24,103 nucleotides of DNA from Lingula anatina (Eukaryota > Brachiopoda > Lingulata > Lingulida > Lingulidae): positions 659,232 through 683,334 of the forward strand of contig NW_019776157.1 in assembly GCF_001039355.2 (NCBI RefSeq). Direction: 5' to 3'. The notes under the pieces were generated by a model. That model made no database searches and was not told the DNA's origin. It was given only the letters and a program-made list of their open reading frames with translations. A program made the translations under genes and the position numbers. Each line of letters begins with the position of its first letter. The first letter of the stretch is position 1. Below are positions 1 to 16,124 of this stretch, in pieces.

Positions 1-46
1 AATGTTTGCCTGGCACGGCCATTCAACGTCCAAATTACGTTTTCAG

Positions 47-4371
<4,325 letters not shown>

Positions 4372-6425
4372 TTACAACGGCACCATGGTCAATGACATCA
4401 CAAAGGATTACCACCTGGAGAGAAAGAAGTGACCGAATCCTTTAAATAGGACTAATTCTGAATTGAACTGTCTTTAGAAAATAATTTTTTTGCAATAAAA
4501 AAAAATTTAGACTGTCCTAGCCAATACAGTACTAGATAAACTCTCATGTTGAAAAATTCAGTCCGTTTCATAAAAGAATTATCAGCCCAAAAATGTTATA
4601 TATTGAATAAGAACTTTTTGTGGCTTTCAGTTGAAAGTTAATTTGTTAAGCTGGTTCTTCAACTTCACTGAAATAGAATACAATTCCTGTAAAGTATATG
4701 TTAGTTTATATCGGTTCAAAATAAACATTAACAAGCTCTCCTGCACCATTACTTTTCCTAAGAAGCACGATTTTATCCAAACGATATAATCGATTTGTTT
4801 TCAACTGACGCACTTAATAGAAAGGTTCCTTCTAATGTAAAATGTGAAAAAAAAGACATATATAGCCGGATAAATTTTGTTAAAGCTTGTTCATAACGGT
4901 ATATTTTAGTTAAATTTGAAAAAAGTGGTCAATAGATAAAATATTACTGGGGCAAAAGGGTAATTGCACACTTTATGGTGACAAATTTTAAGATCCAAAT
5001 GACGGCCTAATGTTAAGAAAATGAAACATTTTCTTATTTGATTGCTCAGTTAATAACTAGAACCTACTATTTTTTAAAATTATTGTTATTTTATTGCATT
5101 TTTTTCATGTGTAACAGTTAATTGGGATAGTTATGACAAAAAGCAAAAATATCATTTCTTTGTGAACCTTTAAATATCAAATTACATATGTATAGAATTA
5201 TGACTTTTTACAAATGAATTCACATTTTTTCAAATACATATGAAATGATTAACTCCTTCACTGCCCTATTCGTACTTTTAAGGCACGATCAATAAACATC
5301 AACATGATTGGAAAAGGGCAATTCTCACCAAAAATAAAGTAGGACTTCTAATTCTTCAAAACATGCTGAATATTAAATTGACATTTTTAAGAGTCAAATA
5401 TTGCATTTTTCAAGCATCTAAAGATGACTAAAAATTTTAATTTATTTAATTTCTTGGTGACAAGCAGGGACTAATCATATTTCATTTCAAAAATTGGCTT
5501 CAGGCAGAGCTTTGCATACAGTTTGGGCTTCCAAACAACTGTGAAAATAAATGGAAAATGCCATCAATACCAGACGAAGTACTTGTCAAGAAAAATCTGC
5601 TTAATTTACCTTTAAGACATTATTTATTTATTTTTATCAAGTCATAACAACCTTACCTACCATACAATAAAGATACAAGAACAAAGAGCAAAGACAATAC
5701 TGCACCTAATAATCCAGGCATAAAAGTTCAAGATTTTGAAAAAAATATTGACACCAAAAGTACAATGAACTAAATTGACATGATGGCTCTAATAACGATA
5801 ACAGTTTGAAAATACAAGCAAAAGGTAATAAATGCAATGGACATTTCACTTGACCACACATGTATAAAATAACATGCAAAGGTACACAAAAGAGCAGAAA
5901 AAATGTTAGTGTTTTCACTTCAAGCAGCCTGAGGTAAATGAATTTTATGAGATAGTCGTTTTATTGCAGATGACATGGTATAACAAGTCTGCAATGGTGT
6001 AGGGCAACTGAGAAGTAGATTAAGTGTCTGACTAGCAAAATATGTCCAAAGTTACTATCTGACTACAACTATGGTGATGATTTCATCACTAACTAAAGAT
6101 TTCATGTAATAGGACTAACTGTTTACCTGGCCAGAAAGGTCGAATGTGCAGAAAATATAATTGTAAGACAACGGGAATATAAATGCAAGCTTTATCAAAG
6201 ACTCCCTTTACAATGCGCAACTATTAAGCCCAGATTAATATCTCCCACAAAATCCAGTATTTTATAGAACTTTTTTTTTCTACAAAAAAGTTGGAAAAAA
6301 ATACATCCCAGTTCATCAGCCACAAAGGTCCCTTTTCAAGTCATAAATAAACACTTAAATAAACAAACTAAAATTAATAAACAGCAAATTAAATTAATAA
6401 ATTAATGAACAGCAGTGCCAACTAA
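4372..6425. other. Convergent intergenic / 3'-UTR region
   Basis: About 2 kb of AT-rich sequence between two genes that point towards each other. No convincing coding exon or RNA gene seen. The left end is the GH9 3'-UTR. Minus-strand poly(A) signal candidates (TTTATT on the plus strand) at 5623-5632 and 5960-5965 could serve a long ELYS 3'-UTR. Where the two transcripts end cannot be decided from sequence. Confidence 0.7.
4494..4499 (+). other. Candidate poly(A) signal of the GH9 gene
   Basis: AATAAA 123 bases after the stop codon. A second AATAAA lies at 4720-4725. Either could end the transcript. Confidence 0.5.
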
Positions 6426-6537
6426 CAGTCTTTTTTTTTTTTAATTCCCATCTTTATTTCTTTGCTGTTTTTTCCTTTTTTGTCGGTGACGTCTCTGGTT
6501 GCAGGGACAGGCTCTGAGATGCCATACGTCTGACAAG
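6426..6537 (-). pseudogene. Decayed tandem copy of the ELYS terminal exon
   Basis: Lies just downstream of the ELYS stop codon in the transcript direction and copies the region about 6571-6676, offset roughly 145 bp. The match covers the end of the coding exon: read on the minus strand it still gives RRMASQSLSLQPETSPTKK, against RRMASQSQSLRPKTSPPKK in the real exon. It then loses the frame and the C-terminal KRK tail. The flanking phrase CAGTGCCAACTA is also present twice. It has no splice acceptor of its own, so it is probably 3'-UTR sequence. Confidence 0.8.
6453..6458 (-). other. Candidate ELYS poly(A) signal
   Basis: TTTATT on the plus strand reads AATAAA on the minus strand, about 140 bases after the stop codon and inside the duplicated terminal segment. 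Further candidates lie at 5960-5965 and 5623-5632. Confidence 0.35.
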
Positions 6538-6593
6538 CAGTGCCAACTATTGTCATTATGCCACACTAACAGTCTTTTTTAAGATCCTGATCT

Positions 6594-6777
6594 TCATTTC
6601 TTGACAGTCTTTCGTTTTTTTGGTGGTGACGTCTTTGGTCGCAAGGACTGGCTCTGAGATGCCATCCTTCTGACACGAGTCCTTGTTGGCACCGATGTCT
6701 CCTGGTGCTCTTCTGTGGATGGAGATAGCAAACTAACGGGACTGTCAGACGGACTGCTAACTGTAGTTTTTCTTGTT
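6594..6777 (-). CDS. AHCTF1: ELYS terminal coding exon
   Basis: Starts after TTTTCCAG and ends with TGA at 6594-6596. It encodes TRKTTVSSPSDSPVS, then a Thr/Arg-rich stretch, and finishes with PPKKRKTVKK. That last basic cluster matches a classical monopartite nuclear localisation signal at the extreme C-terminus. A decayed copy follows it at 6426-6537. Confidence 0.85.
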
Positions 6778-9700
6778 CTGGAAAACAAAATCACAGCGTA
6801 ACCATAAACTTAGTTAAAGTTAGTGCAAATGTAAAAAAAAAAAAAAAAAACATGATAAATGCGTAACAGTCCCCATACCATAGAATCTAGCATATTTATC
6901 AAGCAAGTTAATTATTTTAATCTTTGATTTTATGCTTGCTTGATGAATATGCTGCAAAAAAATGAACAAATTGAGATGGTGACAGACAGACACACACACA
7001 GTCTCATATTCACTCACTTTGTACTTTTCTTTGCTGCAGCTTTCTTTGGTTCCTTCTTGGCTTTTATCTTTGCGCCCCCTAGTGGTGAGCCTTCAATGAC
7101 TTCTTCTTCCTCCAGTGGCTCCATCTTGTGGGAGCGAGTCCTGGTTACTGGAGGGGAGAAAACAAACGGCAGCCCTGGCATGTCTAGACTCTCTGGAAGA
7201 CTCTCTGTATCAAAATCAAAGAAGACAAAGGTTTTTAAGCTAAATGCACATATTTTTTGTAACCTATTTATTTGTTTATTCTTATGCACCAATATGAAGA
7301 GGCCAAACCGTAATCTAAAATACATTTCATAATAAGATTACACAAGACTGCAACATGATGACAACAGACAATTAAGACATTAAATGTGACTTCAAATTTT
7401 TCAAACAAATATACCAAATAACGTTTTTAAGAATGGCTATAATTTGTCTTTAAAATCAAATAAGCAAAAGTAGAAACACTGACATCAAAGACAGTTGTGA
7501 AGGTTTAAACATATTCTCTAGGCATTCAAAAACAGGCAAACATACTATAACAAAATAATATCTTGCAGGAATGCATGTACGAAGAAAAGTTTTAAGAATG
7601 TCAATTCTCATCTGCAACAAAAATGGGCAACAGTAGTAAATTATGGCAAATCAAACTTCAGTCTAGTACACAGTTCTACGTTACAAGCTCAGAAAACCAA
7701 ACATTGTTACATACTGCTAATTGGATAAATATTGAGGAATTGGACTAAAATCACTGGCAGTCTGTTCCACCAAAGACCTAAAATGTCTTTAGACTTTGTG
7801 AAACAGGCTACAGCCATCTTACCTAAATCATGGGGGATCACTGTAGGCTCAGAAAATGTGAACTGTAGTTGTTCTGTTAGAATAAATAATAAAAACACAC
7901 ACACATCAAACTCATACTATAATCCTTAGTAGTATAGTGACTGTAAGCAAAATGTGTCTTTAAAAAAACCAAACTATTTAAATAATGGCAAAACTGCTGT
8001 AATTGGTGCTGATTGTACAAATATGCCAATATCATAAAGATATTCTTAATTTTAACAATTCCCAATTAAAACTACATAACACAGCAAAGCACACCAATTC
8101 AATCTGTGTCTATTGTTAAATTAGCTGAAAAAAAAAAACCACTGCAACTCAAAATCATCCACATAATTCACAGTTCTAAATTTTTTCTTGCCTTTTTCCT
8201 CGGACTTCTTCGCCTTACGTGTCCTGGCAGGACTTCTACCTGTAGACTTGGTTTTGGCGCCAATCTTTTTCACTGATTTTGCTCGTGATGTCACTGGGGT
8301 CTCTTCCACCTCTGAGGGTTGAGCAGGGACATCAGTGTCTAAAATAATCACATTGATCAGGATTATTTCTTTATTTTCAGTGGAGTTTATTTATATATAT
8401 TATCTTACTATTTCAAATGCCTATTTTTCTCTGATTATAATTGTGCATGAATTCCTTAAATTATTACTCTGTAAAGTCTACTGAACATTTTAAAAGGACT
8501 TAAAACTTTAGATAACTAACATTATATCATTATCATCACTGAAATCATGTTTTATAGAGTATCACAGAAATTAATTTTTTTTTTGTATCTTTCACATAAA
8601 TGTATAATAAAATGAAAATATATTTTACTTCATTCATCTGAGACTTTTTTTTTTTAATCTTACCAGTGACTTCAGAGTCCACACTGCTAGCTCTAGTGGC
8701 CCTGGTGGCCCTCCTGGGAACACTTTTGGGAACAGTTGCGGCATTTTTCACCTCCTCCTGAGGTACTTCCGTGGTCTGAGGGGCAGCTGGGGACCTACTG
8801 GGGGACTTTCTCCCCTTCCTGGAGGGACTTTTAGCCGGAGGGACCGTTTCTTTCTCCGTCTCTGTCTCCGTCTCCTCGGAAGACTTTTCTGATGTACTGG
8901 GTTCTTTTGCACTTGAAGTCTTTTTTCCTCGCCCTCCAGATTTACGCTGCCGACTTGGGCTCTTGAGCACGACTTCAGGCGACCCTTCAGATGTCAAATT
9001 GTCGACCTCAATTATCACAGATTTTTTCAAGTTTTCTGCAGGCGTCTTTCTCAGCCTGGCTGGGCTTTTAGCCCTAGTAACAGGAGCATGAGAGTCCGGA
9101 GATTTGTCCTTGTCACTGAGCGTCTCTGTGCTGCCCTCTGTTGGAACGCTACTTTCAGTGACTTTTCTTGTCCTCAGTCTACTGCCAAGTGGTGCCCCCT
9201 GTGGGGATTTAGAAGGACTAGGTGTCCTGTCCTTTTCCTTGGCAGCAACACTTTTTGCTGGAGTTTTTCTGCCCCTCCCAGGGCTCTTGGGTTTGACCTC
9301 AGGTGACCTTGGCCTACTTGGCGAAGTCTTAGATTCTGTAGATTTGTTACTCTGTCTCTGGTTTCTGCCTCTTCCTGGACTTTGAGGCACCCTCTCAGGG
9401 GATTCTGTCCTGCTAGGTGTACTGCCACGAGTTCTCCTCGACGCCTGTTGTTCTTCTGGAAGTTCAGTTCTGGTAGGTGTGCTGCCGCGAGTTCGACGTG
9501 AAATTTGATCTTTTTCAGGGGAATCCGATCTACTAGGTGTACTGCCCCGCGTTCTTCTTGGACTTATTGATAGTTTCTCTGGCGATTTTGATCTTGCCGG
9601 TGACTTCCTAGTTCTTCTAGTAGGACTTTTTTCACCAACATCCTCTACATTTTCTGCTGCTTGATCTTTGTCTTTGACAGGAGATTTAGATCTACTAGGG

Positions 9701-12700
9701 GACTTAGTGCCCCGACTTGGGGATTTCCTTCCCTTAGACTGAATTGTTCTAGAAGGACTTGCTGCCCTTGCTTCCTGAGACAGAGGCGAACCTGAAGGAC
9801 TTTCTGAACTCCCTCTTGTGCGGGTTGGACTAGGAGCTTTCCTTTCTGGAGTTCTGGACCTGCTTGGCGACTTTCGGGTCCNTTTAAATAATGGCAAAAC
9901 TGCTGTAATTGGTGCTGATTGTACAAATATGCCAATATCATAAAGATATTCTTAATTTTAACAATTCCCAATTAAAACTACATAACACAGCAAAGCACAC
10001 CAATTCAATCTGTGTCTATTGTTAAATTAGCTGAAAAAAAAAAACCACTGCAACTCAAAATCATCCACATAATTCACAGTTCTAAATTTTTTCTTGCCTT
10101 TTTCCTCGGACTTCTTCGCCTTACGTGTCCTGGCAGGACTTCTACCTGTAGACTTGGTTTTGGCGCCAATCTTTTTCACTGATTTTGCTCGTGATGTCAC
10201 TGGGGTCTCTTCCACCTCTGAGGGTTGAGCAGGGACATCAGTGTCTAAAATAATCACATTGATCAGGATTATTTCTTTATTTTCAGTGGAGTTTATTTAT
10301 ATATATTATCTTACTATTTCAAATGCCTATTTTTCTCTGATTATAATTGTGCATGAATTCCTTAAATTATTACTCTGTAAAGTCTACTGAACATTTTAAA
10401 AGGACTTAAAACTTTAGATAACTAACATTATATCATTATCATCACTGAAATCATGTTTTATAGAGTATCACAGAAATTAATTTTTTTTTTGTATCTTTCA
10501 CATAAATGTATAATAAAATGAAAATATATTTTACTTCATTCATCTGAGACTTTTTTTTTTTAATCTTACCAGTGACTTCAGAGTCCACACTGCTAGCTCT
10601 AGTGGCCCTGGTGGCCCTCCTGGGAACACTTTTGGGAACAGTTGCGGCATTTTTCACCTCCTCCTGAGGTACTTCCGTGGTCTGAGGGGCAGCTGGGGAC
10701 CTACTGGGGGACTTTCTCCCCTTCCTGGAGGGACTTTTAGCCGGAGGGACCGTTTCTTTCTCCGTCTCTGTCTCCGTCTCCTCGGAAGACTTTTCTGATG
10801 TACTGGGTTCTTTTGCACTTGAAGTCTTTTTTCCTCGCCCTCCAGATTTACGCTGCCGACTTGGGCTCTTGAGCACGACTTCAGGCGACCCTTCAGATGT
10901 CAAATTGTCGACCTCAATTATCACAGATTTTTTCAAGTTTTCTGCAGGCGTCTTTCTCAGCCTGGCTGGGCTTTTAGCCCTAGTAACAGGAGCATGAGAG
11001 TCCGGAGATTTGTCCTTGTCACTGAGCGTCTCTGTGCTGCCCTCTGTTGGAACGCTACTTTCAGTGACTTTTCTTGTCCTCAGTCTACTGCCAAGTGGTG
11101 CCCCCTGTGGGGATTTAGAAGGACTAGGTGTCCTGTCCTTTTCCTTGGCAGCAACACTTTTTGCTGGAGTTTTTCTGCCCCTCCCAGGGCTCTTGGGTTT
11201 GACCTCAGGTGACCTTGGCCTACTTGGCGAAGTCTTAGATTCTGTAGATTTGTTACTCTGTCTCTGGTTTCTGCCTCTTCCTGGACTTTGAGGCACCCTC
11301 TCAGGGGATTCTGTCCTGCTAGGTGTACTGCCACGAGTTCTCCTCGACGCCTGTTGTTCTTCTGGAAGTTCAGTTCTGGTAGGTGTGCTGCCGCGAGTTC
11401 GACGTGAAATTTGATCTTTTTCAGGGGAATCCGATCTACTAGGTGTACTGCCCCGCGTTCTTCTTGGACTTATTGATAGTTTCTCTGGCGATTTTGATCT
11501 TGCCGGTGACTTCCTAGTTCTTCTAGTAGGACTTTTTTCACCAACATCCTCTACATTTTCTGCTGCTTGATCTTTGTCTTTGACAGGAGATTTAGATCTA
11601 CTAGGGGACTTAGTGCCCCGACTTGGGGATTTCCTTCCCTTAGACTGAATTGTTCTAGAAGGACTTGCTGCCCTTGCTTCCTGAGACAGAGGCGAACCTG
11701 AAGGACTTTCTGAACTCCCTCTTGTGCGGGTTGGACTAGGAGCTTTCCTTTCTGGAGTTCTGGACCTGCTTGGCGACTTTCGGGTCCTGGATGGGGACTT
11801 GCGACCTTTGACCTGTTCTGCAGCAATCGTGGATTCCATCTCGGGGGCATGTCTTGGAGGTGATTTTGAGGGAGATCTTGACGCTGATCGCTGTAAATGT
11901 TGTATACGGTTACAGAAAGTTGCTTAACATTAAACAAGAAACAATACATGTATACACTACAATACAGGTCATTAAGTAAATCTGAATCTAGCATATCCTA
12001 TAAGAGTCCACGTCAAAATTGATTTTCAGAATGTACGGAAATAGAAAATGCAGGATGTTGAGTTAAAATAGATTGTCAGTGTACAGAGATAGGAAACGTA
12101 GAATGCTGAAAGTCTGAGAAGAATACAAAATGTATTGCGTAAGTATACCAAGACAAATTATCAATAATTTTAAATTAATTTTTAGTCTCAAGTTCAAATG
12201 AGGGCTTAATTCAAATGAGAAACTTGCCCTAGTTAAAAGGATAACAACTGTTCATTTTGGACAAAAAAATTAATTTTCTGGGGTAAACAGCAATTTCCCC
12301 ATAATTGCCAATGGTTAATGAATCAATTTTTACATTCAAAGTTAGTCACTGTTTTTTTTCTACAAAGTTTTTTTTGTAATATTTTCTTAAGAGATTATTT
12401 CAGAGTATAGCCATCTATGAAGGTCATGTGGTGTGATGACAAGCACAGATTTCAGGTTACTTGCTATAACTGTGGTATAGGATGTAGTATATTTCTATGA
12501 GTTGTTAACAATGCATTTATTGTGAAATAAAGAGTCCTTGTTCCTTTAACTACTCACCTGTCTAAGCAGTCTGCTGGGAGACCTGGTTGGTGAGCCTCTC
12601 ACGGACTCTGGAGGTGTGGGAAGAGCTGGCAGGGAGATGGGACGTGGAGAGAGATGGGACGGTCGGGGCGGAGTTTTGAACTCCGAGGTCTGAAAAAATA

Positions 12701-15261
12701 AATAAATAAATAATGTTGGTTTTAATGAAATTTTTCTGGTGTTAAACCTAGGGTCTTGCTCTGAAGTTGTTGACCTTGTTGAATTAAAAAAGTAGAGAAA
12801 TAAAGTTTTTTTTTTACAAAATGTCCCAAGAATTTCAAACAATTAAAAGAATGTCCAGAGTGTAGGATTCGGACAACACTTTCTATCTACTCTTTTACAT
12901 GATCACAACTAATCTCCAGCACTGAACTTTCTATTTCAAAATGGTGTAACATAAAATCTTCTCCTTCTTCAAACTATTTTTACTTTAACTTGACATACCT
13001 GTTCAGATATTTCAGAATGAGCAAATCTTGGGGACCTCCTGACTGGCGACGGCTGTTCCAAACTGGTGACAGAATCCGGAGGAATCACAACCAAAGGTGC
13101 TAATGTCACAGTTTCATCTTCCCTCAGCACTGACCCAGCTTGAAGTTTTATCTTCTCTGACATATTTTTATCATATTCCGAAGGAACAGATGACTCAGCA
13201 TTTTCATCAATGTCCATCTTTTCTTCCTCCAAATTTGGAAGAGGTTCACTACTGGAAGGAGCCAGACTGGCCTCTCCTGACTCCGTTTCTGTTGTGGTCA
13301 AGTCCACAGTTGGAGGTGAGTCCCTATCACCTGAGACAAGCACCTGTTCCTCATAGTTATTCTCTAACTGGAAACTGACCCTTTGATGACCAAGTCCAGC
13401 AGAGGTAGTGGATGTTACTATGGAAGAACCATCGCCTTCACTGGTCTCCATTGCTTCCTCTGGAAGTCAAAGTGACAGATTAATTTTAGTTTCAGATATG
13501 TGGTTATACCTCAGATAATGTTAAACAGTACAAAGTGTTTCACTGACCAAAGTGTTGTTTGCTGTATCTATTTCACTGTCATGTGTAACAAATATCAAAA
13601 TTACAAAACTGAAACACCAGAAAACATCTCTCTGCAAAATCTCAATCTTATCACGTGTTTCCTTACATGACAAAATTTTAAAGAATTAAAAATTACATAA
13701 ATGTACAAATTACAAAACTACCACTTCATTCTTTACATTGCAAATGCAGTCAATTATTCAAACTTCTCTCTAAGAGGGTAACAAATAGGTCCTTCAAATG
13801 CTGATTCAGATAAAGCATTCCGAGGATATTTAAGTATTTACCATCTGCTATTGCCTCTTCCTGTTTTGATTTGTCAAAGTTAAACGTGACTTCTGCGTCG
13901 ACGACTTGTATGTCATCATCAGCAATGTCGACACTGGTCTTTTTCTGACTGCCAGTGGGCGTCTGTTCCTCGTCTGTGTCATTTCTCAGGGGTCTACGAG
14001 AGCTTACTGTAACCTGCTCTGGTGGCGTCCTTTTGAAGAGACAAAAGACAACAATCAATGAAAAAAAAATCAATAAAGATGAAAGAAAGATAATCAAGTC
14101 ATGCCCAAATTTGGTACATGACCTGCATTTAGGACTGACGAGTAACCCAAAATCTGAAATGTGAAAACAAGCCCCCCCCCCCCTCCCCCTATTGTCAAAG
14201 AGATTCTATGCAGGCCACTGGGGGAGAGAGTATGACAAAGCAGGTTACTGTAATTATATGTTGAGTTGTCAAGACCAATATTTCTCTCTTAATTTTTTTT
14301 AAGATACCAAGGACTTGGTATCTATTATGACAAGTTTTTTAATCATGAAACCATTTATCACAACTACCGCAATAAAAAATCAAATGAAATGAACAATTAC
14401 ACAATTGTATACATTTCTACAAAAGTACCACTTGATTCTAAGTACTTTAAAAATTTAAAAAGTCGCCAAAGTCAATTGTTCCATCTTATCTCTCCAGCTG
14501 CATACAGGTCGCAACTTTCTTTCTCTTCAACCTACCTTTCTGGTGTCGGACTTCGACGGCGTGTTCTACGTGGAGACGGCGCCTTTGGTGGACTTGGTTC
14601 TGGTGACGGTGTGGACAGGCCTGCAAACCTCAGGTGCTTTGGAGTGTCCTTGACCTTGGTTTTTCTGACCTCGACCTTCTTCCTCTGATACCTGGGTGGA
14701 GTCTCCAGAGCGAGGTCAGCATTGAGGAATGCTGGGAAAAAAAATTAAATATGTCATGTTAAAAGTCTTATTTCTTGTCTACTGCTCACTGAAAATATAT
14801 TTTCAATTTAGAATGACTAAAAAATGTATCAGTGAAATAAAAAGAGGAACATAAAAAAGAAAAATCAACCATTTTTATTAGTTTTCAAAGTAAATCTAAA
14901 AAGTTATTAACACTATTTAATATTGCTGTTAAAGATCAATTGTAGAATTGAGAAAAAAATGGAACAATCAAAATAATATTCTTGAGCAAAATAATCTACA
15001 ATCTAAGAAAAAAATATTTCCCATCTGGTGGATAAGTGAATAGTACAAACTGACAGCTAGCACTTACAGAGTCTCTTAATGGTCTGTGGCTGGTCCTGCT
15101 GAAGCGGGCTCGGACTTGGTGAACGCTTGACCACCTGACGAACTTTGAGAATGGACTGAGGAGTATGCTGGAGTGACGTCAGCTTCTTCAACGTCGGGGG
15201 TGTTCTTCTCTTTACAGGGGGTGTTTGAAGAAGGGAGAGGGCTTCTGTACTTAGTATCCTG

Positions 15262-15296
<35 letters not shown>

Positions 15297-16010
15297 AACC
15301 AAAAATTTTTTAAATGTAAGAACCAGTAAGTGACCAAACAAGGACAATAACTCCAAGGAGGCAACTTGCAGTCGAAAAAATTTCAGCACAAAGTTAACTT
15401 AAACATCTTTTCCAATTATTTTAGATGGAGATAAAGCATACAGAAAAAAAATCTAAGGCGGCACATCTGACAGCTGTTGCTGTCAAAGGAGTTTACCTGT
15501 TGACATTCTGGTTCTTTGCTGTCACAGGGGAAGCCAGCGACGTCTGAGGCATTAATCCTGTCACCATTTTCTTCACAGGTGACACTGTTCTGGATCTCTC
15601 CTCCGTCCTGGCATCTCTCTGTATGCTGGGGTATACGATTTCCGTGTCTTCACTGCAGAGAGAACAAGAAAATATTCCTTCATAAAGATACTAAAGAATA
15701 CAGCACAACTCTTTGGTTTTTTCCTTCTTTTTCAAAGCCTCTAGATATCAAGGTGTACTATCTGAATGATTTCACTAAAAGAAAAAAACAGCTGCATGGA
15801 ATTTTAAACTATGAAGATTAAAAGTGCAAGCAGCATAATGTGGTATTTTCTCCGTCCTAGGATGTCCCTGATTAACATACAGTGGACGACTAGTTTTGTA
15901 ACAAGTACTTATTATTATTATTATTATTATTCTAATACCAAAACATAAATCTGGCCAGTTATCTTTCCACTTTTTAACACTTATTATAATAAGTATTATT
16001 GTAATTTTAA

Positions 16011-16044
<34 letters not shown>

Positions 16045-16092
16045 TAATACAAAAACATAAATTTGGCCAGTTATCTTTCCACTTTTTAACAC

Positions 16093-16124
<32 letters not shown>

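Larger units (their letters stand above)
7977..9881. repeat. Left copy of a 1905-bp identical direct duplication
   Basis: Matches 9883-11787 at a constant offset of 1906 bp with no difference found where I compared (intron stretches, both exons and both borders). It contains ELYS exon copies at 8172-8338 and 8664-9881; the latter is cut at its 5' end by the N at 9882, has no 3' splice site and lacks the first 103 nt of the true exon. The simplest reading is one sequence present twice because an assembly overlap was not merged. Confidence 0.93.
9883..11787. repeat. Right copy of the 1905-bp identical direct duplication
   Basis: Begins directly after the single N with TTTAAATAATGG, the same words found at 7977, and ends within the large ELYS exon at CGGGTCC. 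This copy continues uninterrupted into the exon start and acceptor at 11891, so it is the one used for the gene model. Confidence 0.93.

Noticed and set aside
4372-6425. Search for a small gene or RNA between the convergent genes
   Set aside because: Only short AT-rich frames without splice continuity or family resemblance, and no tRNA-like cloverleaf seen.
9088-11334. Plus-strand and alternative minus-strand frames over the large ELYS exon
   Set aside because: Shadow frames of a compositionally biased coding exon. They repeat identically in both copies and have no splice or family support.
7977-11787. A true exon duplication giving ELYS a doubled tail
   Set aside because: Apparently complete identity including introns, an N exactly at the junction, and a headless exon copy make an unmerged assembly overlap more likely. 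Kept as a checkable finding.
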